A stretch of 64,000 nt of DNA from Lutraria lutraria (Eukaryota; Mollusca; Bivalvia; Venerida; Mactridae): NCBI GenBank assembly GCA_964023205.1, contig OZ026834.1, positions 46,505,909-46,569,908 on the forward strand. The letters run 5' to 3'. Positions within the stretch are counted from its first letter, which is position 1, and each line of letters starts with the position of its first letter. Made by a program: the position numbers and the translations under genes. Under the pieces are notes generated by a model, which saw only the letters and a list, made by a program, of their open reading frames with translations, searched no databases and was not told the origin of the DNA. This document shows positions 36,601 through 49,395 of this stretch, in pieces.

Positions 36601-36787
36601 AAAACCCCACGACAACGTTAAATTTTCAAAACTAAGATTTCTTTTCAAACTAAGAATAATTTTTCTATGTTTACGCTTAGAATAAATCTAAGATGAAAAC
36701 TAAGAAATTTCTTATGTCTTAGTCAAAATTTAAGATAAAGAAAATTCTCAACTCGGAAAACTAAGAACGTTTGTGAATACGGGCCCA

Positions 36788-38945
36788 TGTCTATAGCTTA
36801 ATATCATTCGTATTTTTTCTATTTTGTGATGGAAATAAATATCTGCAACAGTTATTGAAGGTTGTAATAGATTTGGATGTTATTTCATTTATAATCATTT
36901 ACCTACAAGATGTGCGACATAGTGCAAAATTTCTGGTTAATCGATCGACCTTAATTATTTTATCCCGCGACCCTAAACATTTTCATGATTTTATCCGAGG
37001 AATGGAAAATCCTCTTTCTCCTTTTTACCTTCCCATATGCTTTCAAAAGCCAAATAAAGTCCACACCTACTAACCGACTTTTAATAAGAAAAGAAAAACA
37101 TTTTTGTCGTGCCTAAGTGTAATCATGATACGATATAATGTTAAAGACATTGAACAGCTACTATATAAGTGACCCCCCCCCCCCCAAAATCCACATGATG
37201 TCTAATCTCTTAATTGTTTTATTGCCCCTAATGGGATTAATCATGTCTTTTCACGGTCAGCTAAGTGTCTGTAGACTTGACACCTAGTCATGCATATAAG
37301 AGGGTCATAAATTCTATTGATGTTTAGTGATAATTAGTTTATGGATAACTTCCTGTTGTTTTTTTATGAGCATTTTATGTAATTAATGAATGTTGTCCTT
37401 TAATTACCAGATTATGTAAGAACAGTTAATACATGAAAAATGCAACTGAATATACTTCTTCTATTTCTAAGTCAAATAATTCTATTTATACATGAAATTA
37501 TTTTTTCAAGATAACTATTATAATCTGACTATGTTTATACAATAAAAATTGAGACAACATATTGGTTAGAAATTTTAAAAGGTGTTAGGATACATTTGTA
37601 TTAATTTTACAAAATGGACGTTTAATTTATCAAAATCAACCAGACCTAACTAATTGGTGTGAGATGCATATATTTGCTAATGTGTTTGAAGTATTTATTT
37701 GAGTAATTAATTTCTTTAATCATATTAAATGAGCTGTCTTATTCTGAATATTTTTCATTTAATATAAACATACTTTAAAAAAAGTTATAATTGATATTTT
37801 TAATTAAACATTGAATCAATTTAAGTATCTATACATGTGCAGCTATATTATTAGCCATACATTTAAGTGACTGATTATGTAATTAGAAGCTAGTCTATCA
37901 ATGACCCTGTCAGTTTTATTGGACTCCCTACTGTGGAATATACATGACTGCTGGGTCTTAGTCACATGCCTCGCATTCCTGGTTCAATGTCTTTAAAGAG
38001 TAAAAATAAATGTATTGTAAGCTAATGTGTTTATATGCAGAATAGAATCAAATTACTATTTGACTGTGCATACAATAACAAAATTATTACTAGGATTCTT
38101 GAATTTTGTCTTTTCATAATATTCGCATTTGCAAAATTAATTTTACTGATGAAACAAATTAATGTCAATATCATATGTTTCTGTCCATTTTAACGACGTA
38201 CATAATAGTTGGGACATGCTCAAGTCTTATCAGAGATCCAAAAGTTATACTGTGAAATATCGATTTTTGGATCAATTAAGATTTTATCTGTTACGCGTGA
38301 CTGACTTTATTACGTTATGACCCCTAATAAAGTCAGCATAACGCAAGCAAGGAGGGTAACAATTTGTAGACTGTATATAAACCCCTGAATTGTAGTTGTT
38401 TCCCTTGAAAATTGATCAGATACTCGATAAGGCCATGTCCGCCAAAGTTGGACATGGTAATTAACTAATGTGGAATGTATTCATCATATTCAAATGATCT
38501 ACACCAAGTTTGGTTCGGGATTAAAAACGTATAAATGTTAACCATACGTACATTTGTTTTAAATCTCAGCAAATAAAATGCATACAATTTTCAGTGGTAT
38601 ATGTGTTCTAGCAACACTCGTGGAACAAATCAGTAGTTAAATCATCTTGAGCAGAAGGTACAAAGACAAAAATAATTATATTATACACATTATGATTAGT
38701 AAGTTTGAAATACCTTCGTTCATTTGCTTCCGTATCATCCACAATGTCAAATAGATTCAACACAGTGATTTAACATTTACGATTCAACGCATATCATGAT
38801 ACGATACGATGATGAAATTCGATATTTTTTTGCGAATATTTAATTCGGTATATGAACTATACAGCTGACACAGCAAATATTTTGCCACTTAAAGGTTTAA
38901 TATTTTAGCAATCTGCTAAAGCCCGGATTCCAATTTCTCGGAATT
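36788..38945. other. Gene-free stretch with a 13-C run
   Basis: Very AT-rich. A C13 run lies at 37173-37185. The 72-residue plus frame at 36855-37073 shows no domain. Confidence 0.4.
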
Positions 38946-39331
38946 TATAGCCCCATTAGCTTTTTGCTGTAGAAAAAATATATGCAAACACATTTCATAG
39001 TTGATATTATCCCAAGATAATTATTATCGACGCAACAAGCCTTTTTTCGTCTGAAAACACTCATTTTACTGTGATTTTTGCTTTTGTAAACTTGAAATAT
39101 GTAGAGCGCGTGACGTCACTTTACTACGTGTGCATAGCATGACTGCGGGAAAACTCAGGTGTTTTATAAATAGTATTTATTTCAATGATATTGAAAAAAT
39201 ACGATAGTGGTTTCGGAAACATTTTTTCTTGTTATAAAGTATGCACGGGAGGAAAATACACCGGATTCTTCTGTTATAGAACAAACAGAAACTAATAGGA
39301 CCAATACATTTATAAGCTTATGGGACTTTAA
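38946..39331. mobile_element. TTAA-type MITE, copy A
   Basis: About 386 bp, highly similar along its whole length to 42426-42812. Both start with AGCCCCATTAGCTTTTT and end with AAGCTTATGGGACTTTAA, forming short inverted ends. The internal segment carries GAGCGCGTGACGTCACTT. Non-coding; the frame running out at 39207-39416 is spurious. Confidence 0.85.
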
Positions 39332-41080
39332 AGACTATCACCAAGCAACACATTTAAGGTTTCGTCCATATAGTGCTATAAATCATTATCTCCAAATGGA
39401 GCGGACAGATTTTTAGAACCTATATAACTTTTACAGGCTTCTATGATAGAGAAATGATTTTCCGTGATATTTTTTCATAAACAATGTCACTTCTTTGAGA
39501 TATTGCCCCTTGGAATTCATGGCAGTTTGCAATAAATGAATCTGAATGAAAACTAACGATAAAAAAATGCACAAATACAGTATCACTCTAATTTAATGAA
39601 GAAAAATATAGGTCACCAAGCAATATCTAAGGAAATATAATAAATATCATTAACGGAAAACACTATATTAAACTGCTACATTTTTTCAAATCCGTCGTAA
39701 GATGCATTTAAGTATCTAGTGCAACTGTCAAAGAAAAAAGAATAATTGGTCAATACTATTTATAATATCAACAATTAGTAGCATGTTTTGCAGATACGTA
39801 AACAAATATTATGGATATACATGTAAATAGCTTAATGTGACACTGTAACAGTAACTATGTTTATCAAATATGAGATCCGTACATCATTTACTGACAAATG
39901 ACAAGTGATCGTTAGAATCAATCCGTGCTATGAAGTATGTTTTGATTTGTAGCATAATAAGTAAGTTTGACATAGGTTCCCTTTTCATAATCTAGATAAA
40001 ATTATAACACGGCTGACGGTATGTAAAATAAAACCCACCTGGCGTATCATGCATATCCATTTTAGAAATAAGATATTAACGTTTACTGTTGTATCAGGTG
40101 CATGTTAATCTTTTATTACAGTATCTTCACTTAAATTAGTTTAAATGAAAACGTTAAATGATCCTATGTCAGTTTCCTATTTGACTTAGCGTCGTCTGAT
40201 TAAATCAGTTGTCTTGATAGTACAGTGTTCGTATGCGATGCCATATATGTTACGAACCCAGTAGTGCAACGTCCTCTAATGGAACTCTATAATTACCTAC
40301 TCAAAGAACGACCAGTACAATTTAGTTCTTTATTACGTTATTCATGGATTCCGGCCCATACACAAATGAACAGAATTAGTCAGAATCATGTCAAATACTT
40401 AGTACTTGTTTCGTTTGGTAGAACATATTTATGTCAACTTACAATTTCTTCATCCAAAAATACTGTATCTAATATATGTATATAGACATAGGTGGTGATC
40501 TGTTTGATGATAGATGAAATATAATCAACCCAGTATTGATCGAAATTTTGTCATTTATTTTCACAACAAAATTACATTTTTATTTGTAACATAAAATAAC
40601 CAAATATAAATACCAATTTCTGATATTTCAGAGACATCAAAGATGGGTCAAACACAAAATTATGCCATAAAATTGTGTTCATGTCATTCATGATAAAATG
40701 CTATTAGCTATAGTTGATCAAAATGCTATTAGTTACAAGAGAATCTCTGATTTTAAAAGCAAAATAAATAAAAAAAATTTGCTGGTCATCATTTGATTAT
40801 ATATGAATAACACTTTTCTGAGAGGGCGTCATAAACGAAATGTGTTATTTATTTTATTATACCGAAGAATTGATAGAAAAATATACAAAGAAAATTATGA
40901 TGTCACAAGTTCCGGTACCAAAAAAAATCCCGGAACAGCTTTGCGCCATTTTGTGCTCTTTGAATCTTTACTTATCTTCAAAGCATTCAAGTTTGCCCCA
41001 GAAACAAAGGCAAAGCCTTTAATAGACATTTTCTGAGATTTTCTGAAGGTAGAACACTGTCTTATTTACTTTGAGTTATG
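39332..41080. other. Gene-free stretch, nothing recognised
   Basis: AT-rich. Frames at 40225-40485 and 40803-41036 lack recognisable domains and have no splice-linked partners that I can see. Confidence 0.4.
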
Positions 41081-41262
41081 ATGTTATAAAAAGAGGATAT
41101 TAAATGAGTGTGGATTCCGTATTGGATTTATTGAACGAGTTGAATAAAACAGTATGAAGCAAGCCTGTGGTGAGCCTGTGGCGAGCTTCATACTGTTTTA
41201 TTCCACGAGTTCAATAAATTCAAGACCGAATCTACACGAATTTGATATTCTTTTTATCACAT
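41081..41262. repeat. Imperfect palindrome of about 180 bp
   Basis: Nested inverted blocks: GTTATAAAAAGAGGATATTA against its complement near 41245-41262, TTATTGAACnAGTTGAATAA against the right arm, and AATAAAACAGTATGAAGC (left) against GCTTCATACTGTTTTATT (right), perfect over 18 bp. The centre contains a GAGCCTGTGGY duplication. It probably derives from a MITE. Confidence 0.8.
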
Positions 41263-42425
41263 ACCCTGAAAATACGGCGAAAACCAAACTATCTGTTTGA
41301 TATTGCTACTAATAACATAAGAGTGACACATGCGTAATAATGCTTTTTAATAAGGAGCACAAAACTAGTTACGGTATGAAACATCATAGATAATAAATGT
41401 GTGATTATATCTTACGATAAAAACAGTGTCTTTGCTTACTCAAATTGTTAAAATCAATTCAACATTACTCCTGTGAAGTTATAATTTTGAAAACATGTAT
41501 CAATCAGCGTCTATCTTTCATCAAGTTCGTGACGTTTACTTCGTGACGTCATTTACATATTATATGCACGGCCGTGCCATATCGTTTTTGCGGCACGGCC
41601 AAAACGGCACGGGTATGTGATAAAGTTGTTTATATCTACTCACGCGCCTTAAAGTGGCAGGTGAACGAAAATATGGATTAATTAAAATTAAATTATTTTC
41701 AAGTTGAATCTAAAATTTAGAACATATTCTATTAAGAACAACTCGTCAAACAGTAGAAATGGTTTAATAACCGAAAATCTGTTTGAACCGTACGCGCACC
41801 ATATCTGCGCATGTGTTATTACCATGTATTATTAACAAGTAAAACTATAACAAAACGTTATATAGGTAGACAAATTTCAAGAAGCATATTGGTTTATGTT
41901 TTTTGTATGAAGTTGCTTTTTTCATAAAGGATATTGTCTGTATATTTAATTCAGTCTAATGGTATAAACTATTTACATGATATGCGTAGGCCTGGCAAAT
42001 CAGAGCACAGCCTGTGCTTAGATGGTTCGGTGACCATGTAGCCGCCGTGACGTATTGTCTATGGGCTGTGATCTTTTCCATATTGTCTAACTTCGTTCTC
42101 AACAAACCATCGTGGACACCGAATCAGTGAATCAAGAACAGAAATCTCACAACCGCTTCCTGCTTCCTCATGGAGGCCCTTGTAAGGAGGATACGGACAG
42201 ACCCATCGCAGGCAACATAACAATTGGACATATATCTGAGCTAAGTTAAAATGTACAACACGGGATTTAACTACATGTTGAACATAGCCCGATTAAAGGT
42301 AACTCGTAAAGGACTGACGTGTAATTGTAGCATACTAACAAACAAAAAGACAATTAAGTCACTTAAGACATTCCATAATGAATTAGGTTGAAAATCACTT
42401 TTTATATGAAAAAAACTTCTGAGTG
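41263..42425. other. Gene-free stretch with GC-rich islands
   Basis: Near 41568-41612 there are three spaced GCACGGCC/GGCACGGCC blocks with dyad symmetry. A GC-richer island at about 42000-42200 contrasts with its surroundings but has no long ORF that I recognise. Confidence 0.4.
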
Positions 42426-42812
42426 TTAAAGCCCCATTAGCTTTTTACTGTAGAAAAATACATGCAAAAACATTTTATTGCTGATATTATCCCAAGATAA
42501 TTATTACCGACGAAACAAACCCCCTTTCGTCTGAAAACACTCATTTCACTGTGATTTTTGCTTTTGTAAACTTGAAATATGTAGAGCGCGTGACGTCACT
42601 TCACTACGTGTGCATAGCATGACTGCGGGAAAACACAGATGTTCTATAAATAGTATTTATTTCAATGATATTGAATAAAATACGATAGTGGTTTCGGAAA
42701 CATTTTTTCTTGCTATTAAATATGCACGGGAGGAAAACACACCGGATTCCTCTGTTATAGAACAAACAGAAACTATTAGGACCAGTACATTTATAAGCTT
42801 ATGGGACTTTAA
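42426..42812. mobile_element. TTAA-type MITE, copy B
   Basis: Starts TTAAAGCCCCATTAGCTTTT and ends AAGCTTATGGGACTTTAA, with TTAA at both edges. It is almost identical to 38946-39331, so both copies were inserted fairly recently. It lies just upstream of the duplicated G4 segment. Confidence 0.85.
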
Positions 42813-43262
42813 GGTACTCGGTCAGAATGCTTGAATCAAATTCTTATATAAATGTACGGAAATCCGCATCGCTTTAAACCTTCAAAGTATTGACATCTTC
42901 GTTCATGTTTTCGATACGTCTATAAAGGCGTTTATACTCAACCGTTATTTAATATTATCTTTTCTTTGACCTTCGCTGAATGTATTTAACTGCAGCCATT
43001 TATGCCTCACTTCGGATATACAAGTTTTTGTGTTCATGTTAAAACATTTCGTTACCGATGTGAGATAAAAAAAACAAATCAGGTAATACGCTTTATATTC
43101 GTTTTGATTTATCTTTTATGCACATGTTTAAACGGAGATTGTATCCGCGTATGCATTAATTTATGCTTTTTGTCCGTTATTAATGCATTCATGGGAATGT
43201 GGTTTACGTGTTAAGTAGATTTTCTTATTATTTTCCATCACTTCATTGTATGAATATATGTT

Positions 43263-43575
43263 TTAACATGATGATGTCTTCGTTTCGCATGTGTAAGCTA
43301 TACTAGTAATTAATAAAACATATTTGTTTAGCAATAATTTCTGCATACGTCCGGTTAAATCGCTTAAAGTGCCAAGTATTTCTTTTTTTCTGTTGTTTTC
43401 TGCATGTATTAACTTAAGCATTCTTTTGTATGTATTTCTATAATTATGTTTTGTGTAAATGTATTTGTCCTTTTTGACTGTCATGGGCTTTTTAGCCTTT
43501 ATCGGTCTGTTGTAAATATGTATGTGGTATTGTAATAATAATAAACTATAAACTATAAACTAAACTAAACTATAT
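43263..43575 (+). mobile_element. LINE 3'-end fragment with AAACTATA tail
   Basis: A stretch ending CATGGGCTTTTTAGCC...TTGTAAATATG is followed by AATAATAAACTATAAACTA and further AAACT repeats (about 43537-43575), the form of a non-LTR element 3' UTR with tandem tail. The homologous segment upstream of the pseudogene (about 24790) lacks it, so it inserted after that duplication or was lost there. Confidence 0.5.
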
Positions 43576-43663
43576 ACCTCCTTATAATGTGTGTAGTAGA
43601 TTTGAACTTATTTAATATATTTGATAGTTAAGCAGCAATTTTTGTTTATTACAGAAATAAAAT

Positions 43664-46600
43664 ATGAAGCCTACATACAATGTTGGGAATTGGGGTTCTG
43701 TCATTGTGGTGTCGACATTTTTTATTCAGGTAACCTACGATGTTCGCTACTATCTTAGTAATATCTTAATCTAAATAAGGGATGGATTGGTGTTCTAGTG
43801 ATAACATGCTGGAGTACCAGTCGAGCAGTCTTAGGTTCGATTCTCGACTCCGCCTTGCGGTATTTCATGGACGCTTTTTAGTGACCCAGTCCCGACTATC
43901 GGAAATCACAGGAAATTGATAATGCATGTATCAGTGCCTTATACTGGACACTATAAGGAATCAGGAAAACTATTCGAAATAGGAGTGCGGATGTACATGT
44001 TTATGTCCGGTTGTCTTGTTTACTTTCTCCCCTCTCTTTGGCGGTTCTGAAATGACCATAGCTCTCGAATGGATCGTTAAACAACAGATAGATATTGTCT
44101 CAATAAAACACACAGGAGACGTCTGCTCTAATTTATATAAATTATTACGATCACACAAAACTGTAATTATTTTACCATTTTGTTTCGCCACTACAAACCC
44201 AAAACAACGAGTAATGGCAAACTGGGATGGGAAATATTCCACCTGAATGCTTTTGACAGAAATAAGTTAAACAACTGATCTTTTAATGTGTGATTTATAT
44301 ATTTGCAACATCAATGTTACGAAGTTCAACGTTTTCAATGGGGTAATGGGGCCGACAAAAGTCAATGACCGAATGAAAATTTTTCATTTGTTTGATAATA
44401 ATATATGTAAGTACATGCTTGAAATATATTCATATGATAAATGCGTTTGCAATTAATATAGAAACAATTGCGCGTTAACTTAAGACCATACTATATGTAA
44501 TAGGTATGCTCACATTACACTATAACTGCTCAAAGAGTTATTTCTTCAAATAAAACTTCAAGCAACGTATTTTTTTTTTCATGTCTTACGTTAATACGTT
44601 CAATTAACGTGGAAATATTTCAAGAATTTTGCAAAGATTTTCAAGCAATAGTATGTTTTTCTGCATTTATAATACACTTCTATCTGAATAACATTTTTTG
44701 TCTTTTAAAGGTCTTACAGTAATCATAAACCTGGTACTATGTAGACTGATGAAATGGCATTGTGATTAAGACATTGATTATATCAATATCGAGACAGCAT
44801 TAACTTTAATCCTGATATAACATCGAAAGCACCAGCAACAATAAATGATGTTATTAAAAAGGCACATAATGAGAACATAACTAAAAATATCGTAGATTTT
44901 CTGCTATGACACGAAAGTCTTATGACATTTTTGATGATTTAGGGTTTCCATCATAGGTGATGACCCTTGGCACAGCGCAGTCATTCGGGGTGTACAACAT
45001 TGAATTTCTTCGAACATTTGAGTCCGGGGCTGCTGCTGTAGCTCTTGTAGGCTCGTTAAATCTTGCTATGGTCTTAGGAGCAGGTAAACGTTATAATTAT
45101 GATTACTTTTTACGAATTTGTACCGTTACCAGTTTATTTCTATTAAGTTACTTAATCCAAAACATTTAAAAATACTTTTCAAATCAACTGTATTATAAAC
45201 CCTTTAAAGGTCTTTATGTCCATAAAAGTCATTGCCAAATATAAATCTAAAACACATAAAATGATTTTTTGCACCACGTTGTTCACGTGGATTTGGTCCT
45301 TTTGCATGTGGAATGCTTGGATAGGCAGAGCACGGACCAACTGTTCGGCCTACTAGCAACCGTAGCCGAGTAGTTAGGGTGTCCGCCTTCAGAGCGGGAG
45401 ATCGAAGGTTCGAACTCAAGTTGACACTGGGTTATATCTGATGCGGTCGGTCTGTGATCCGCCAACTAGTTAAATGGTTTCCTTAGGGCCATCTCAGCTA
45501 GGCACCTTGCAAAAAGAGAAGGCATTCGCGAGGTGCTGTGCGAACAAAAGATAAGTGTCTCATAAGCCAACTTGGCTGACGCTCTCAGTAGGGGTGACAC
45601 TATAATAAATAAGACATTTGCCTTTTATTAGACTCGATTACTTATCATGTATGGTATGGTATAACTCCTGATTGTATCTTAATTATATCAGGTCCATTTG
45701 CAAGTTTGCTGATGCGAAGATTTAGCCATCGTCATGTAGCGATCCTTGGAGCGACTCTTGCTAATATCGGACTTGTTGTTATGCCTTTTGCACCTAATCT
45801 AGAATACATGTATGTATTCTACGGAATTATTTGTGGTACGTTTGACAATAATAAAATCACAATTTACTAGCAATCGAATTATTGATAATCCCATTAATAG
45901 GTTCATTAGAGTTTTCCTTACCATCTACACAGTTTGAACCCAAAAAATTGACCAATGACCTAATGTGTCTAATGATACATCCTGTTTTGAAAATAAGGTA
46001 AGCAGTGTTAAAACCATGATCTGCTCAGTTATTGAAGTCGGTGTCACAAGCCTGTAAGTCTGGAGGTTAAGGCTCTGACACTTCCTCTGGTTTGAACATA
46101 ATTTGGTTGTGGTCGGTCATAGAAGGTGAATCTATTGCAATATAGATGAAAAAAAACGTATCTGTTTCTCCTTTAATTTATCGAGTGAGACTGATAAAAA
46201 CTTATTTGTATTATATTGAATCAAATAGAGACGCACAATTTTGATAGACTCCATGGTTTATAATTCTGGATATTTGTCGTCTAGCTCTCTTTGGATATTA
46301 TTAGCATATAAACATTCCATACAAGTTACCATTCCGTAAATAAGCTCGTCATTCACAAAAATTAAACGAATGCAAAACAATCTTCTCTTTTTAGGACTTG
46401 GTTATAGTCTGATGTATCTACCATCATATGTACTTTGTGGATTGTATTTCCCTGAAAACCAAAGCTTGGCAACCGGGATAGCAACAGCTGGTTCTGGGTT
46501 GGGCACTGCGGCTCTCCCTGTTATCTTTAACTACTTTATCCAATACTATGGTTGGCGAGGGTCATTGTTCATCTTATCAGCACTGAACTTACAATTGCTG

Positions 46601-47575
46601 GTATTTGCGTTACTACTAAGACCAATACGAAAGTATACCAGAGACTCGAGAGAAGGACGTGAAAATGTCGACGACAATGCTGAAGAGATGTTGTTAGTCA
46701 ATAAACGGCTTTCTGTAACAAAAAGACTTAGGAAACATTTCCGATCCATTTTTAATCTAGATTTCACCTTGTTCTGGTTAAGCAATATTTGTTGGAACGC
46801 AGGAACTGCCATCATTTTCATTTTCTTTCCGGAGTATGCTTATTCTGTAGGATTAAGTAAGGAAGACGCATCAACAGCCTACTCTTTGGTAGGGGCGGGG
46901 TCATGTGTAGGAAGCATTCTTGGTGGATTGCTAGGAAACTTTAAACATATGAATAGAATCATGCTATACATATTTGGTAATGTTGGTGCTGGTTTGACAA
47001 CATTAATTATTCCTTGGAATGCTGTGCATTCATTCCGTGATTTTGTTATCATTTGTTTTGTATTTGGCTTAATGTTTGGAATTATTCTGGGTTTATTAGT
47101 TGTGGTAACGTCAGATATGCTAGGATTAGAAGCTCTGAGTGATGGACTTGGCTACCTCATGTTATCAAATGGGATTGGAGTATTCGGTGGACCACCGATT
47201 GCTGGTAAGGGATATTTTGTTTCATTAATAACAGTCATTTTGGAACATAGTTCAGTGGTTTCTTTGCAATGTGTGTATAGAATTGAAAAATATGTCATCC
47301 ATAACATTGGAATCCCCCGATATGAATATCTTGTTTGTTTTAAGTCATCCCTTTCAGAGCGCTATTTCTTAATATTCAAACTTAGATACACTGTGATTGA
47401 AATATAAGATTAAAAGCACGGTACATGCTTTCTAATTGCAGGTTTGCTGATAGATAAGATTGGAAATCAGGACATGCCAATGTATCTTGCGGGAGCATTT
47501 TTAATATTAGGTGGTGCTATCATGTACGTTGCAATAGCCAGAAGAAAATTATGTCGTGGTTCATTTAAAAGATAA
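43664..47575 (+). CDS. SLC16-like monocarboxylate-transporter-like protein G4 (426 aa, 5 exons)
   Basis: Exons 43664-43729, 44957-45083, 45692-45835, 46395-47204 and 47442-47575 join in frame (phases 0,1,1,1) into 426 residues. Exon 4 is 18 nt longer than in G1-G3 because the central cytosolic loop is more charged and longer (RPIRKYTRDSREGREN onward). The helix-5 signature is YFPENQSLATGIATAGSG (residues about 130-147), closer to the classical A-G-S than in G1-G3. Helix 1 starts PTYNVGNWGSVIVV: it keeps one W-G but lacks the acidic E/D-G-G. An in-frame TAA lies 6 nt before the ATG, and a TTACAG just before it could be a 3' splice site of a 5'-UTR intron. Introns 1 and 2 each hold a tRNA-headed repeat. 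A partial copy survives as the pseudogene at 24903-26500. Substrate unknown. Confidence 0.9.
43776..43975 (+). mobile_element. tRNA-headed SINE-like repeat in G4 intron 1
   Basis: TTGGTGTTCTAGTGATAACA followed by GGTTCGATTCT (43834-43844) gives A- and B-box-like spacing. The body continues to about 43975. It differs in body sequence from the repeats at 17953 and 49170. Confidence 0.45.
45340..45620 (+). mobile_element. tRNA-headed SINE-like repeat in G4 intron 2
   Basis: GTAGCCGAGTAGTTAGGGTG is box-A-like and GGTTCGAACTC (45408-45418) is box B, with a serine/leucine-like long spacing. The body continues to about 45620. Frames on its minus strand are not genes. Confidence 0.55.
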
Positions 47576-49169
47576 TTGTTTTGATTTGGTTTTGAAAAAA
47601 GTGTGACTATAGATAGGTTAGCATTAATGCTGATATTGTGTTATACTGACCAATATATTGTCAATGGTAGGAGAGCATGAAACAGGCTGCAAATGTTATG
47701 TAAGAGTCGATGAAACAATATTTGCAAAACTAACTTAGGGATCCGGGATACCAGTTTAGTTCTTTATTTTACTCAATCAACAGAAGTTTTATAGATATGT
47801 TGTATTTCGTAAATATACGAATTATTACAGAAACAGGCGTACATGTTATCATTTATATGTTATGTTTTTTGTGAAAGAGAAAATTATTCAAAATAGGCTT
47901 ATAAGTCCGTGGAATGACTCATTGTGTTAAACAATGAACTTTGTGTCTATATCTTATTCAGTGTTATATAAGAGTTCATGTTAAAATGAGTGACATGCTA
48001 TTGATTCGCCGTCTTCTAGGTTGCCAGGCCAACAACACAGATTACATTCTTAGCTGCATCAATATAAAATCAACAGTATATCCACCAATGGCAAATTAAT
48101 CACTGAAGAGCCATGGGTTAAAGTCCTTATGTAATTTCAAAGTTTCAAAGTGTATGACGCATACGAAAACAATGAACGCAAAAAAACTATCGAGAGAGAC
48201 AGAGAATAAAAAGATGATTTCGTGGAAAGAGAACTCGATGCGTGGGCATATTTATACATGCACCCGTATATATCACTCTGGGCAAAGAAAGTGTACATGA
48301 CACGCGTTAATTTGTATAGTTCTGAGTTGCATATCGTTTTATGTCACTGAAAGTTCTACAGGTCCGACATTTAGATGATCTTTATTAAAAATACCAAGTG
48401 AACATACAAACGGTCACAACAGGCAATAAATTGACGTTACTTAATTCTGCGGACCAACTCCATGAATTAGAGTCAAGGGGCAGTTTACAAAGAATTCTTT
48501 AACTACAAGTGTATGAATCACCTATGATTGTTGCTTTAATGTTTGAATCTGTGTCTACGTTAATGGCCTTTTTCTCTTTAATATCAACTTCACACCGTTG
48601 TGAACTTTATCCGTGTTTATATTGTAAACAAAACACTTTTCGTGTAAACAACAACAAACAAATAAGTTGATTTGTGTACGTTGCATAACTTTAATTTAAT
48701 TGATTAGACGACCGCAACATTTTAATGATTCGTAAGTTTTCGTACCTGCCTCTTGATTATTCAGTTACATTAATTTTATTCTTGATCCTTGAAAATCAAA
48801 GCGCGCCAACTTGTTATTTGGTCTAACATGCGAGAAGTTTCATCTTAATTTTGTAGGAGGTTGTGGGGCTTATTGCTATATTGAGTGCAGGCAACGGACG
48901 TTGATTGTCACTTCGCCGCAATCAATAGCCACTAACTTAGTCTTATAATGAAGGTTAAGAATTCCCAGATGACCGTCTGCTGTCATGAATGACGTCTCCT
49001 TTTCATCTCGTTTTTCATTATATAGATACCAGTTATTATAACGATGTTCCATTTCCATTTACAAAGATATAACATGGTTTCTTTTACCACTGCAGTGATA
49101 CGGGATTTTTTAAATTGATTTTAAAAGTGAACATTACTGGGGTTTTGTTCAGCGTTCGTAAAGATTACG
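47576..49169. other. G4 3' flank, no supported gene
   Basis: 47620-48330 is shared with the pseudogene flank (26560-27100) and is otherwise AT-rich. I see no AATAAA close to the G4 stop. The minus frame at 48876-49058 has no recognisable domain. Confidence 0.4.
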
Positions 49170-49395
49170 GTAATTGGCCACAGTCATAGGTCATAGGTTA
49201 GTACGCTGGAAATGTTATCCGGCGGTTAGGGTTCGAATATCAATCGTTTCCCTCGAGATGTGGCGAAGTTGCAAATCAGTGAAAGGGCAAATCAGTACTG
49301 GTTAGAATACCGTCCAGGAAAACTGGTTTGGTTAACCGTCAGCCGTATATAACTGAAATATTGTTGAAAAAGGACGTTTAGACCACTGAAACGAA
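49170..49395 (+). mobile_element. tRNA-headed SINE-like repeat
   Basis: Box-B-like GGGTTCGAATAT (49229-49240) follows a degenerate box A. The 3' part reads ACTGGTTTGGTTAACCGTCA and CTGAAATATTGTTGAAAAAG, a tail type shared with 17953-18180. Confidence 0.55.

Larger units (their letters stand above)
31777..36787. mobile_element. Region bounded by inverted TGGGCCCGTATTCACAAAC ends
   Basis: TGGGCCCGTATTCACAAAC stands at 31777-31795, and its exact complement ends at 36787. Just inside each end are many CTTAG/CTAAG motifs (e.g. AAATTTCTTAG, TTCTTAGTTTT), like subterminal transposase-binding repeats. No transposase or target duplication is visible. It may be one 5-kb non-autonomous element with a nested 2-kb foldback element, or two facing copies of a shorter element. 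Confidence 0.55.

Noticed and set aside
40225..41036. Small genes at 40225-40485 and 40803-41036
   Set aside because: Isolated frames of under 90 residues in AT-rich DNA without domain, splice partner or conservation evidence.
18025..49240. Functional tRNA genes at the GGTTCRA box-B motifs (18025, 33113, 43834, 45408, 49229)
   Set aside because: Acceptor stems do not pair, and most are followed by SINE-like bodies, so they are treated as tRNA-derived repeats.
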